DNA of 64,000 nucleotides from Hyphomicrobiales bacterium (GTDB taxonomy: Bacteria; Pseudomonadota; Alphaproteobacteria; Rhizobiales; Rhizobiaceae). Of this stretch, positions 46,580-54,273 are shown piece by piece (the stretch's first letter is position 1; each line of letters opens with the position of its first letter). A program made the position numbers and the translations under genes. The stretch lies in NCBI GenBank assembly GCA_900467745.1, contig UBQW01000047.1:62001-126000 (forward strand). The letters run 5' to 3'. Under the pieces are notes generated by a model, which was given only the letters and a program-made list of their open reading frames with translations, did no database searches and was not told the origin of the DNA.

Positions 46580-46711
46580 ATGTACTATGAGTGGAATGAA
46601 ATACGGTTTCGTCGTCAGTATCTCATCAAATTTGTTTCAGTGTGGGCTGTCGCAATAACGTTGGCTTTCCTGCCCGTGTGGTGGCTGGTGCAAGAAGCAA
46701 CATTCCCTTGA
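46580..46711 (+). CDS. 43-residue single-span membrane peptide
   Basis: A short frame beginning MYYEWNEIRFRRQYLIKF, with one hydrophobic segment (VSVWAVAITLAFLPVWWLV) and a short C-terminal tail. AGGAG lies seven bases upstream of the ATG, which makes translation plausible. There is no family assignment. Small membrane peptides like this are often missed, and they can act as subunits or regulators of membrane proteins. Confidence 0.5.
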   Translation: MYYEWNEIRFRRQYLIKFVSVWAVAITLAFLPVWWLVQEATFP

Positions 46712-47066
46712 TCAAGTCGTCCCCAGCATCGACATAAAGATCTCACGAACGTGCGAATGCCTTAGAGATCGAACAAGCGCAGCATGTAGGGCAGATGGCT
46801 TCGTAGACGGTAGAATCTGTCCAGGCGCAAAAATTTCGCTGCGGCCCAACGGTTCCGCGCTTGCATTTCTCATTGCTTAATGTGCGCCTTCGAGCCATCG
46901 AAGATCTAACGACCTTCATTTCAAGGACAGCGCCTGGCAAATAGGGCGGCAGGTTGGTGCCGGGTGCCGCCTTTTCGTCACACGGATATAGGACCTACGT
47001 CTGATATCAGGAACGAGCCAGCGGCTCATGCATTCCCTTTCGAGGGCGCATGAACGAGGTACTTAA
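46712..47066. other. intergenic, no gene recognised
   Basis: About 350 bases before the DUF982 gene. A GGAAC at about 47011 is not followed by CGTT at the right spacing, so it is not claimed as a promoter. Confidence 0.3.
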
Positions 47067-47312
47067 ATGAGCAACGACTTATGGGATAAGCCTATCGAAC
47101 TTATGATCGAAAGTTCCGATCACTTTCGGTGCGTCGGCAGTAGCAGAGATGCTATGGCTTTCCTGATGACATCATGGCCCTCGAAACGTGGCAAGTCTTT
47201 CTCCGCTGCCAGACGCGCCTGCCTGGCGGCGCTGGATGGGAAGATCGCCGGCGCGACAGCGAAGTTGGCCTTCGTTCGAGCGGCAGACGAAGCAGGAATT
47301 CTCAAGCGTTGA
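47067..47312 (+). CDS. DUF982 protein
   Basis: 81 residues with the DUF982 layout: MSNDLWDKPIELMIESSDHF, AMAFLMTSWPSKRGK and the C-terminal KLAFVRAADEAGI. These short proteins are numerous in Rhizobiales and no function has been shown. A second frame shifted by one base (47174-47461) overlaps it and is not supported. Confidence 0.75.
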   Translation: MSNDLWDKPIELMIESSDHFRCVGSSRDAMAFLMTSWPSKRGKSFSAARRACLAALDGKIAGATAKLAFVRAADEAGILKR

Positions 47313-47433
47313 TAGCTCGCAGTGTCTTAAGCGACACGAGGCGAGCCGGACAAGACGAGCGAACAGTAGCGCGATGTGTACGCTATCGTACTAAACAACG
47401 CTTCCTCATTAGACGCGCTATATTTCTCAAACC

Positions 47434-48156
47434 ATGTTGTCATATCAAAATCGCCTTCTGAGCGTGCTGCCGTCCGATGTTCGACAGTCGCTGCAGCCTT
47501 TTTTGAAGAGACGACTTTTTCGACGTGGAGAGCAGGTCGAAAGCCCTCTCCACGCGGTCCAAAGCGCCCTCTTCGTTGAAGTAGGGATTATATCGGTGAT
47601 CTTTCCACTAGCCGCGGCTGTCAAAGTTGAGGTGGGGATGATCGGACGAGAGGGAATGACTGGCATTAGTCTCTTCACTGGTATTTCACCGTCGTTTTTC
47701 ATATCTGAGGCGCGAACGGACGGCTGGGGGTACGAAATCCAACCGGATGCATTGATGGCGCTAGTCCGGCAGAACGGAGAGTTCGGAGCCCGGCTCGAGC
47801 GCTATCGCGGTTGGCGCTCCGTCCAATCTGCCATGATTGCGGCCAGTGGTCGCGCGGGCAACATTGAGCAGAATCTCGCTCGTGAGCTGCTGATGATGCA
47901 TGACCGTATCGACGGCGACATCATTGTCGTCACCCATGACGAACTTGGCGCCTACATCAACGCAAGACGCGCAAGCATAACGGATTGGCTTCACGTCTTC
48001 GAAGGTGAGCACTGGATCCGGTCGAGGCGAGGCTATGTCGAGATTACGGATCGTCCCGGCCTCGAAGGTGCCGCCGGCGAATTCTACGGGTCAGCCGAGA
48101 ACGCGTGGTTTGAAATTCTGGCAAAGCTACCCCCCGACGCTTTGGCGGCTCAGTAG
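47434..48156 (+). CDS. Crp/Fnr-family regulator
   Basis: 240 residues. An N-terminal cyclic-nucleotide-binding fold (FRRGEQVESPLHAVQSALFV, and MIGREGMTGISLFTG with the glycine turn) is followed by an HTH region (VVTHDELGAYINARRASITD) with the wing WIRSRRGYVEITDR. No cysteine cluster for an iron-sulfur centre is seen, so it is not Fnr proper. It resembles the Crp group abundant in Rhizobium with unknown ligands. Confidence 0.8.
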   Translation: MLSYQNRLLSVLPSDVRQSLQPFLKRRLFRRGEQVESPLHAVQSALFVEVGIISVIFPLAAAVKVEVGMIGREGMTGISLFTGISPSFFISEARTDGWGYEIQPDALMALVRQNGEFGARLERYRGWRSVQSAMIAASGRAGNIEQNLARELLMMHDRIDGDIIVVTHDELGAYINARRASITDWLHVFEGEHWIRSRRGYVEITDRPGLEGAAGEFYGSAENAWFEILAKLPPDALAAQ

Positions 48157-48567
48157 TTTTTTAGATAAGCCCTTTGCGTCAGCAATCGTTCGAAATAAGC
48201 TATAGAGCCACCAGTGCCCTATAGGTGCCGAAGCGAAGGGCACACGTTACTTGACGACAGATCGGCTCACAAGGCGGGGGTGGAGAAGAAATTCTTGTCA
48301 GCGTTGATCAGCTTCCACGTTCCGCTCCCGGACAGGGACAAGCCTTTTGCCCGACATCGGGAGGATTGCGGCAGACGTCAATCTTGCGCCGTCGGAAGTG
48401 CGAGCTCACCAATATATGCGGGGACTTGTGTGTAAGCGGCCGTTAGACGCGTGCAGAGCAGGTCGCAAGCCGACCTAATTCTACTAAAACTCGCTGATCT
48501 TTCGTTGGCATGGCGGGTAAGTTTCCTGCAATCGTTCAACTACTCGGAAAGAATGTCCTGATTCTAA
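48157..48567. other. intergenic, no gene recognised
   Basis: Between the Crp gene and the sigma-EcfG-type promoter at 48568. Weak rightward frames (for example 48214-48435) lack ribosome-binding sites and family features. Confidence 0.3.
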
Positions 48568-48592
48568 GGAACTTAGGTACAGAGTGCTCGTT
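48568..48592 (+). promoter_or_regulatory. sigma-EcfG-type promoter
   Basis: GGAAC (48568-48572), sixteen bases, then CGTT (48589-48592). This equals the general-stress sigma-EcfG/RpoE2 consensus of alphaproteobacteria. A transcript would start near 48599. No good open frame lies between it and the terminator at 48647. Confidence 0.7.
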
Positions 48593-48598
48593 TCTAGA

Positions 48599-48672
48599 TG
48601 GAGCCGCTTCACAGCCTTTCCTTTGTGGCTCTCTTCCCCAATTCGACCCTGGCTCATGCCGGGGTTTTTTTT
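48599..48672 (+). ncRNA. candidate stress-induced small RNA
   Basis: From the expected start near 48599 to the T-run at 48665-48672 the RNA would be about 74 bases. It contains a C/U-rich single-stranded stretch (around 48618-48640, with CTCTCTTCCCC), which could pair with ribosome-binding sites, and ends in a strong intrinsic terminator. No ORF is present. A sigma-T-dependent RNA of this kind is known in Caulobacter (GsrN). Sequence similarity to that RNA is not claimed. Confidence 0.45.
48647..48672 (+). terminator. intrinsic terminator
   Basis: Stem CCCTGGC (48647-48653), loop TCAT, GCCGGGG (48658-48664), then eight T (48665-48672). The stem has seven pairs including one G-U. It is placed to end the transcript from the promoter at 48568. 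Confidence 0.8.
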
Positions 48673-48976
48673 GATGTGCCGATCGAGACCAGTTTGCAGC
48701 CGGGTTGCAGTCGAAGTCATCTGGCAGCACGGCGGTCTCAAGCACATGGGGTGAGATGTGGCGGCGTCAGCCGGCCACGTCAGGAAGTATCGGTGCGACC
48801 GGCCAGAACGCGTGACAAGGCGGACAAGGCGAAAAGACTTCTTTCATCGTCCCTCGCCATACCGCCGCCCTTCACCCCAAAAGCCCCTATTGATCAGTGT
48901 ACTTAGCACGTTTGGCTAAGATGACCGTTAAAGCGCCCAGCGATATTATGTTCAAGGAACAAAAGGGCAGATCGCG
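48673..48976. other. intergenic, no gene recognised
   Basis: About 300 bases between the terminator and the small ORF at 48977. Nothing assignable was found. Confidence 0.3.
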
Positions 48977-49210
48977 ATGACCGTTGAGAACTCGGAGATG
49001 CGAGACCACATTCGTCAAACGCTTGAGACAATCAAACGCCTCGATAAGTCTGCCGACCTCATGCTGCATAGGCAGCTGTCACAGATGGTCGACGATCAGT
49101 ACGCGGCTCTGATTGATTTAAGCGTTGCTGAACTTCGCGTCATAGCTTCCGACAGTGCTGCTCCTATCCTCGCGTCATCTCCAAGAGCCGCCAGGAAAAC
49201 GTCATCTTGA
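48977..49210 (+). CDS. small helical hypothetical protein
   Basis: 77 residues: MTVENSEMRDHIRQTLETIK, then a helical core ending LIDLSVAELRVIASD. The ribosome-binding site is only AGGG at long spacing. No family is recognised. Coding is plausible from its amino acid make-up but not certain. Confidence 0.45.
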   Translation: MTVENSEMRDHIRQTLETIKRLDKSADLMLHRQLSQMVDDQYAALIDLSVAELRVIASDSAAPILASSPRAARKTSS

Positions 49211-49703
49211 CGCAGCTGGCGTGCCAAGCAACGGAGATTCCCGCGTTATCGATGTGGGTCCGCGCCATTTGGACTACACGCTAAGTGACGAGCTTATGTT
49301 TTTTTGCCACTTTATCTCTGGAACATACCTTAAACCGGAGTGTTTTACTGGCGCTGAGATAGTCCCCCAAACACTTCCTCGGCACGTGGAGAGCCACGAA
49401 GCCCCTAACTTTACAGGCTCTCCAACCCTTCCCTGGAACAGACTTTGACGCGCCCGATCGGGGAGCTGGGCTCATCTGGACAGACGGCCGATGCCACACG
49501 CTGCAGGACTCCGCTCCAGCTAAGCTCTTTGGCTGCGGTTTAGGTCGCCTCCAGTTCGGTTGCGAAGACCGTAGCCTGTGGAGGGAGCGCCAATTCAAGT
49601 TTTCGGTCACTGTATTCTGGCCACTGCGAGATTTGTCCCTGCTCCAATGAACTCGGTGCCCCTTCCCACCACGCAATGTTTATAAAAAAATTTCGACTTG
49701 CAC
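49211..49703. other. intergenic, no gene recognised
   Basis: About 490 bases. Leftward frames of up to 131 codons overlap here but show no family. A GGAAC-N16-TGTT at 49320-49344 is near the sigma-EcfG consensus but lacks the C of CGTT, so it is not called as a promoter. A short A-run (49684-49690) precedes the next promoter. Confidence 0.3.
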
Positions 49704-49728
49704 GGAACCAATGTCGGGAAGCCACGTT
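49704..49728 (+). promoter_or_regulatory. sigma-EcfG-type promoter
   Basis: GGAAC (49704-49708), sixteen bases, CGTT (49725-49728), a perfect match to the sigma-EcfG consensus. The start would be near 49735. Only about 45 bases separate that from the end of the terminator at 49755-49780, with no ORF between. Confidence 0.65.
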
Positions 49729-49754
49729 TGTGGACACTCTGGATCAGCGCCATT

Positions 49755-49780
49755 GCCCCGCCTATCGCGGGGCCTTTTTT
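49755..49780 (+). terminator. intrinsic terminator
   Basis: Perfect stem GCCCCGC (49755-49761), loop CTATC, GCGGGGC (49767-49773), followed by C and six T (49775-49780). It would end a very short transcript from the promoter at 49704, or act as an attenuator for longer transcripts toward the Omp gene at 49989. Confidence 0.8.
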
Positions 49781-49988
49781 CGTCATGTTTTGCCTGTCGC
49801 GAAAGGCGGGTTCCACTGGTGGGTCGCACAGATGATGTTTTCCAGTAGAGCCGCCCCAGATCGTGGATGCCCGAAAAAATCAGCTTCGCCCGATAATGAC
49901 GTATTTCTACCGCCTGTTGCATGCTCGCTACAGACTATTTCCCAAAAATACTTTAGGTTGAGTTCAGTGTTCAGTTTGAGGAAGCGTC

Positions 49989-50606
49989 ATGAAGAAGTTC
50001 CTTGTTGCAGCAGTGATCACTCTTACATCAAGCACTGCGGTCATCGCTGCAGATTTGGTTGAACAGCCAGTCGATGCAGCCCCGGCCTTCACTTGGAGTG
50101 GCCCGTATTTTGGTATCGACGGCGGTGCTGGCTGGCTGAACGGGGATTTCAGCGGCGGAGGCATATCGGGCTCGGAGGACTTCAATGGCGGCCTGTTCGG
50201 CGGGTTCGTCGGCTACAACTGGCAGCTTGATAACAGCATCGTCCTGGGCGTCGAAGGTAACGTCGAATACAATTGGAATGACAAGGACTTCCTTGGCGCC
50301 AACGTGGGCTCGGACTGGTCGGGGGCGGTGCGCGCTCGCGTAGGCTATGCATTCGACAATGCATTGATTTATGGTGCGGCCGGTTGGACCGCCGCACGCG
50401 GGTTCGTGGACGTTCCTGGCTTTGACAAGGAAACCAAGACCTTCAACGGCTATACGGTCGGTGCTGGTGTTGACTACGCCTTCACCAACAACGTTTTCGG
50501 TCGCGTCGAGTACCGCTTTAATGACTACGGTAGCAAGGATGTGCTCGGTATTGATGTCGATGCCGATCAGCATGTGGTCAAGATAGGCCTCGGCGTGAAG
50601 TTTTAG
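49989..50606 (+). CDS. outer-membrane beta-barrel protein, Omp25/RopB-like
   Basis: 205 residues. A signal peptide (MKKFLVAAVITLTSSTAVIA) is followed by the typical start ADLVEQPVDAAPAFTWSGPY of the Omp25/Omp31/RopB group. Alternating strands follow (GGFVGYNWQLDNSIVLGVEG and VGYAFDNALIYGAAGWTAA), ending in a C-terminal phenylalanine (VKIGLGVKF) as expected for BAM assembly. GAGGAAG precedes the ATG. Confidence 0.88.
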   Translation: MKKFLVAAVITLTSSTAVIAADLVEQPVDAAPAFTWSGPYFGIDGGAGWLNGDFSGGGISGSEDFNGGLFGGFVGYNWQLDNSIVLGVEGNVEYNWNDKDFLGANVGSDWSGAVRARVGYAFDNALIYGAAGWTAARGFVDVPGFDKETKTFNGYTVGAGVDYAFTNNVFGRVEYRFNDYGSKDVLGIDVDADQHVVKIGLGVKF

Positions 50607-50628
50607 ACCGTCTACCACACACGACAAG

Positions 50629-50651
50629 GCCCCGCTTCAGCGGGGCTTTTT
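50629..50651 (+). terminator. intrinsic terminator of the Omp gene
   Basis: Stem GCCCCGC (50629-50635), loop TTCA, GCGGGGC (50640-50646), then five T (50647-50651), 23 bases after the stop. The stem is the same seven-base palindrome as that of the terminator at 49755. Confidence 0.85.
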
Positions 50652-50790
50652 CATTAGCTGTACACGGCGTTGCCAACGCAAATCCTCTCACGGTGATGGC
50701 AGGCATGCCCCTCGCGCTGCGTTTCCTGCCAAGGCTCGATGTACCGCATCCACTTTGGACAGGCGTCTGCGACGCATCGGCTTGAGTACA

Positions 50791-51504
50791 TCAGAGGTTA
50801 TCGAGCATGACGAGGGCGTTTTTGGTTGCCGCTCCTGAGGCTGTGTTGTCGAACACACACCAGCCATCCGAGGTTGACATGTTGGCGAACGATCTGATCT
50901 CTTCTTCGGTATAACTGGAGTGATAGATCCTCGGCTTACCGTGCAGACGTAGGTACACCGGTGGCGCATCGAAATTTTCCCTCTGCCATACCGGGGCGGG
51001 ATCGGCAAAAACTCGATCGAATGCATAGTCCTTCAGCAACTGAAATGCCTCGGCTGATGCCCAGCTCTGGTGTCGCGTTTCGATCACAATCTGCCCATTT
51101 TCACGATCCCGTATTGTCTTGAATGCGCTATCAAGGGCGTCAGCATCAAAGGCCAATGATGGCGGCAATTGGCAAAGGAGTGGTCCGCGTTTTTCTTCGA
51201 GCGGTGCGATATCCTCAAGAAAATTGCTAAAGGGCTCAGCGATGTCTCTCATCGCTCGCGTGTGAGTGATCTCTTTTGGCACCTTAACTGCGAAACGGAA
51301 TCGTTCCGGGACGGAAGCTGCCCACCGCGCGAACGTTGATTTCTTATGCCTGCGATAGAAGGTCGAATTGACTTCGACACCGTCAAACACCGATGCATAT
51401 CGGCCGAGGACGCTCCCCCCTGTTCCAAAACGTCCAACCATTTCTTTGGGAATGGTCCAAGCGGCGGTGGCAATGATTGGCAACGCGATTTCCTCATCGT
51501 TCAA
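50791..51504 (-). CDS. DUF72 (YecE-like) protein
   Basis: 237 residues of the DUF72 TIM-barrel family: VFDGVEVNSTFYRRHKKSTF, RFAVKVPKEITHTR, IVIETRHQSWASAEAFQLLK and PPVYLRLHGKPRIYHSSYTE. Function unknown; the fold suggests a hydrolase or nucleic-acid-related role. It is divergent from the DUF3072 gene, and both have a sigma-EcfG-type promoter in the shared gap. Confidence 0.85.
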   Translation of the reverse strand: MNDEEIALPIIATAAWTIPKEMVGRFGTGGSVLGRYASVFDGVEVNSTFYRRHKKSTFARWAASVPERFRFAVKVPKEITHTRAMRDIAEPFSNFLEDIAPLEEKRGPLLCQLPPSLAFDADALDSAFKTIRDRENGQIVIETRHQSWASAEAFQLLKDYAFDRVFADPAPVWQRENFDAPPVYLRLHGKPRIYHSSYTEEEIRSFANMSTSDGWCVFDNTASGAATKNALVMLDNL

Positions 51505-51516
51505 GCGCCCGAGCGA

Positions 51517-51542
51517 AACGAAAGTGCTCGCATTGAAGTTCC
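51517..51542 (-). promoter_or_regulatory. sigma-EcfG-type promoter of the DUF72 gene
   Basis: On the minus strand GGAAC (51542-51538), seventeen bases, CGTT (51520-51517). Spacing 17 is within the known range. The ATG of the DUF72 gene at 51504 is only 13 bases downstream of CGTT, giving a very short leader. Confidence 0.65.
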
Positions 51543-51557
51543 GCGGACACGTTTCAA

Positions 51558-51582
51558 GGAACCAGACGCGCCTGAGAACGTT
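51558..51582 (+). promoter_or_regulatory. sigma-EcfG-type promoter of the DUF3072 gene
   Basis: GGAAC (51558-51562), sixteen bases, CGTT (51579-51582). It lies 24 bases before ATG 51606, with AGGAGA as the ribosome-binding site in between. It is back-to-back with the DUF72 promoter. Confidence 0.75.
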
Positions 51583-51605
51583 TCGAGAACGGATAGGAGA
51601 CTACT

Positions 51606-51821
51606 ATGATCGACAACCCCAAGACAGATAACTCTTCCAACACACAAAAAGACCCCGATGATTGGGTAAGCGGTGACGAGCCGATGACTGGCGCGCAGCG
51701 TTCTTATCTAAAAACACTGTCCGAGCAGGCCCATCAGCCTGAAGCTTATGCCGAGGATCTGACCAAGGCGGAGGCCTCGAAGCGGATTGACCAGCTCAAA
51801 CAGTCATTGGATCTGGAGTGA
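51606..51821 (+). CDS. DUF3072 protein
   Basis: 71 residues, hydrophilic: MIDNPKTDNSSNTQKDPDDW, then MTGAQRSYLKTLSEQAHQPE and LTKAEASKRIDQLKQSL, the DUF3072 pattern. DUF3072 genes occur in general-stress regulons of rhizobia. TAGGAGA precedes the ATG. Confidence 0.85.
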   Translation: MIDNPKTDNSSNTQKDPDDWVSGDEPMTGAQRSYLKTLSEQAHQPEAYAEDLTKAEASKRIDQLKQSLDLE

Positions 51822-52387
51822 TGTTTCAGCCTTGATCCGCCTTCTTTTACTCGACCATTAGATCTTCGAGTAAGAGAGGTGGCTAATTTACAGCTGAGAT
51901 TGTCTCAAGATGCGCCATCGTCGTGCTTGAACTGGAAGCATCCGTGGCGCCGTTGTTCAGAGGCCCTCCGCTGAACACGCGAGTGAATGAGTAAATTTCG
52001 CCGAAGAGTATAATCCAAGATGCCACACAGAGGCATTGGATGGGAGCAGACACCGAGCAGGACCAACCGTCGGCATAAATGCCGTCGTACTGAGAAGCAT
52101 ATGTGACGCGGTAGCTCGTTCGGAATATTTGGCCTCGATGCTCGAGCGCGGGGTGATCAAGGCAGGTGTAGATTTGGATGCAGTGGGCAGCATCCAAGGT
52201 AGTGCCGAGCGGAAATAATTACGGCTTGCGCGCGTGCATCCGAAAACCCGGACGCAATCAGATCAATCAGCCGAGTGATCAGAAGCCACCCCGGAGTATC
52301 GATGCGTGAGACACGGGATAAGACCGGGACAGATTGACGAGTGTGGGCGGCGCTCCTGCGCGGAAAAAAGCGGGAGCGCCAACGCGA
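51822..52387. other. intergenic, no clear gene
   Basis: About 570 bases. A rightward frame at 52036-52218 (ending VDLDAVGSIQGSAERK) and leftward frames across 51883-52197 overlap. None has a recognisable family or ribosome-binding site, so none is called. Confidence 0.3.
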
Positions 52388-52666
52388 TCACTTCATTGCG
52401 TCACAGTGCTTCATCATATCGGCCTTCTTCATGTTGTCTTTTTCCATGCCTGCCTTGTGAACGCAGTTAGCCTTCGTGCCGCCCATCTTCATGCCGTCGG
52501 CCTTCATGGCACCAGACATCATAGTGTCGGTCTTGGTCATATTCGATTTCATACCGTTGGGCTTGGTCATAGAATCCGTGCCCGACTGTGCACTGGCGCC
52601 GCCGGCGGCCAGCGAGATCCCGACAAGCGTGACACTGGCGATGGTGGGGAAAAGACGCGTATTCAT
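52388..52666 (-). CDS. MXKDX-repeat secreted protein
   Basis: 92 residues. A signal peptide (MNTRLFPTIASVTLVGISLA, cleaved near ASAQS) is followed by degenerate Met-x-Lys-x-x repeats (MTKPNGMKSNMTKTDTM, MKADGMKMGG, MEKDNMKKADMMKHCDAMK). This is the pentapeptide MXKDX repeat family, whose function is unknown; methionine richness suggests metal binding or an oxidative-stress role. ATG 52666 follows GGGAGA. Confidence 0.75.
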   Translation of the reverse strand: MNTRLFPTIASVTLVGISLAAGGASAQSGTDSMTKPNGMKSNMTKTDTMMSGAMKADGMKMGGTKANCVHKAGMEKDNMKKADMMKHCDAMK

Positions 52667-53011
52667 GGTGGGTCTCCCGAATGCTGCCCGCCGCATCATG
52701 CGATCGGGTCACATGCCTCTGTTCGCAGCTGCTCGGTGGAATGTTACAGTCATCACGCTCCTGTGATCATCAAATGCCGCAGACAACGGGCTTCTCCAAC
52801 GCGCCAGGTTCAGGAGTGAACCTCCATTGGGCGTTGCCCTCAAGCTTGGAGAGGAAAGCTTTCAAGCCCGGCCACGCCCATTGTGGATCGCGACCTTCAT
52901 ATGAACCGCTCCTGGTTCCGCTTTGGCTCTCGTTGTTTACGCGAACTTTTACCGTTACGTACTTCCGCACGATCCAGGAAAGAGCAAGTCTCTCCTTTCT
53001 TGGAGGACGCA
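52667..53011. other. intergenic with operator-like site at the right end
   Basis: About 345 bases between two divergent genes. Its right end holds the motif at 52949-52967 described separately. No other assignable feature was found. Confidence 0.35.
52949..52967. promoter_or_regulatory. shared motif upstream of the Bat operon
   Basis: TTACCGTTACGTACTTCCG, 45 bases before ATG 53012. The same 19-base stretch, with two differences, lies 58 bases before the sulfatase start at 59893. It reads as two degenerate direct copies of TTGCGTA with an eight-base period. A common DNA-binding regulator is the simplest explanation. Confidence 0.5.
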
Positions 53012-53299
53012 ATGGCAGCCAATACTCCCAGGAAGCCTTTTTGGGCGGCCACCATGGTCGCAATGGCGCTTTCATCCTCGACCGTTTGTTCGGCGGGCGG
53101 ACAGATTGAAACCTTCGACCACCGATCTGCCAGCCAGCGCAACACGAGCAATCTAAGGGACGTAGATACCGGCATTGATAACGCATCGCCCAATCGGTCA
53201 GCCAATGATGCAGCAATACGTGAACATGGTGGCGTCCGCCTTTTTCGGAACGTCAATCATCCCCGATCCACATACATTTCTGCGACGGTGTTTCCATGA
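53012..53299 (+). CDS. small exported protein preceding moxR
   Basis: 95 residues beginning MAANTPRKPFWAATMVAMAL, with a signal peptide ending near VCSAG and then a polar, low-complexity tail. GGAGG lies five bases before ATG 53012. Its TGA overlaps the ATG of the moxR gene (ATGA at 53296-53299), so it is either a real first gene of the operon or a leader that couples translation to moxR. No family is recognised. Confidence 0.5.
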   Translation: MAANTPRKPFWAATMVAMALSSSTVCSAGGQIETFDHRSASQRNTSNLRDVDTGIDNASPNRSANDAAIREHGGVRLFRNVNHPRSTYISATVFP

Positions 53300-54273
53300 C
53301 GGCACGCGACGACATTCTTTCACTGGGAAAGCGCATCGGCCAATCGATTATCGGCCAGGAGACGATGGTCGAGCGCCTGCTGTTGGGCCTCCTTGCCAAT
53401 GGCCATCTTCTTGTCGAAGGTCTGCCCGGGCTGGCCAAGACACGAGCGATCAAAAGCTTGGCCAAGAATCTCAATTCCGAGCTTTCACGCGTGCAGTTCA
53501 CGCCAGACCTGCTTCCCGCCGACATCACGGGATCCGAAATCTACTTCGCGGAAGGCGGCAAGGGTGAGTTCAAGTTTCAGCAGGGGCCAATATTCGCCAA
53601 CCTGATCCTCGCCGACGAAATCAACCGCGCGCCGGCCAAGGTGCAATCGGCTCTCCTGGAAGCCATGGAGGAGCGGCAGGTAACCGTGGGCGGCAAGAGC
53701 TATCCCCTCCCCGAGCTCTTTATGGTGATGGCGACACAGAATCCAATCGAGCAGGAAGGCACTTATCCGTTGCCTGAGGCCCAGCTCGACCGCTTCTTGA
53801 TGCATGTCGAGGTCGGCTATCCCGACGAGAAATCCGAGGCCGCGATCATGCGCCTCAACCGGGACGAGGAAAACGCGGCACACGGCAATCGCTCGACCGC
53901 CGCGCCGGAAAAGCTCGACCCGAAGGCGGTATTCGATGCGCGGAAGGAGATCGGCGCCATCACCGTATCCGAACCTGTAGAGAAATACATGGTAGCGTTG
54001 GTCTTTGCGACCCGGTATCCGGACCGCTACGACAAGGACCTCGCGAAGCTGTTGCAAGTGGGCGTCAGCCCGCGTGGTGTCATCGGCCTGGATAAGGTCT
54101 CGCGATCCTACGCGTGGCTTAAGGGCCGCGACTTTGTCACCCCGGATGACGTGAAGGCAGTCGTAAACGACGTCTTCCGCCATAGACTTATCCTCTCCTA
54201 TGATGCTCACGCTGCCAACACGACCGCCGATCAGGTGATCGACAAAGTCACCGAACTGGTGGCTGTCTCATGA
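53296..54273 (+). CDS. MoxR-type AAA+ ATPase
   Basis: 325 residues. Walker A GLPGLAKT (residues 42-49), Walker B LILADEINRAP and sensor-1 MVMATQNPIEQEG are complete, as in the MoxR family of chaperone-like ATPases. Together with von Willebrand A (VWA) proteins these assemble or insert cofactors and metals into periplasmic or membrane complexes. It is the first of six overlapping genes (moxR-DUF58-DUF4381-batA-batB-batD). Confidence 0.92.
   Translation: MTARDDILSLGKRIGQSIIGQETMVERLLLGLLANGHLLVEGLPGLAKTRAIKSLAKNLNSELSRVQFTPDLLPADITGSEIYFAEGGKGEFKFQQGPIFANLILADEINRAPAKVQSALLEAMEERQVTVGGKSYPLPELFMVMATQNPIEQEGTYPLPEAQLDRFLMHVEVGYPDEKSEAAIMRLNRDEENAAHGNRSTAAPEKLDPKAVFDARKEIGAITVSEPVEKYMVALVFATRYPDRYDKDLAKLLQVGVSPRGVIGLDKVSRSYAWLKGRDFVTPDDVKAVVNDVFRHRLILSYDAHAANTTADQVIDKVTELVAVS

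Noticed and set aside
47011..47035. GGAAC upstream of the DUF982 gene
   Set aside because: CATT, not CGTT, is found at the expected spacing.
49320..49344. GGAAC-N16-TGTT, a near match to the sigma-EcfG consensus
   Set aside because: The C of CGTT is missing, and neither a gene nor a terminator follows at a sensible distance.
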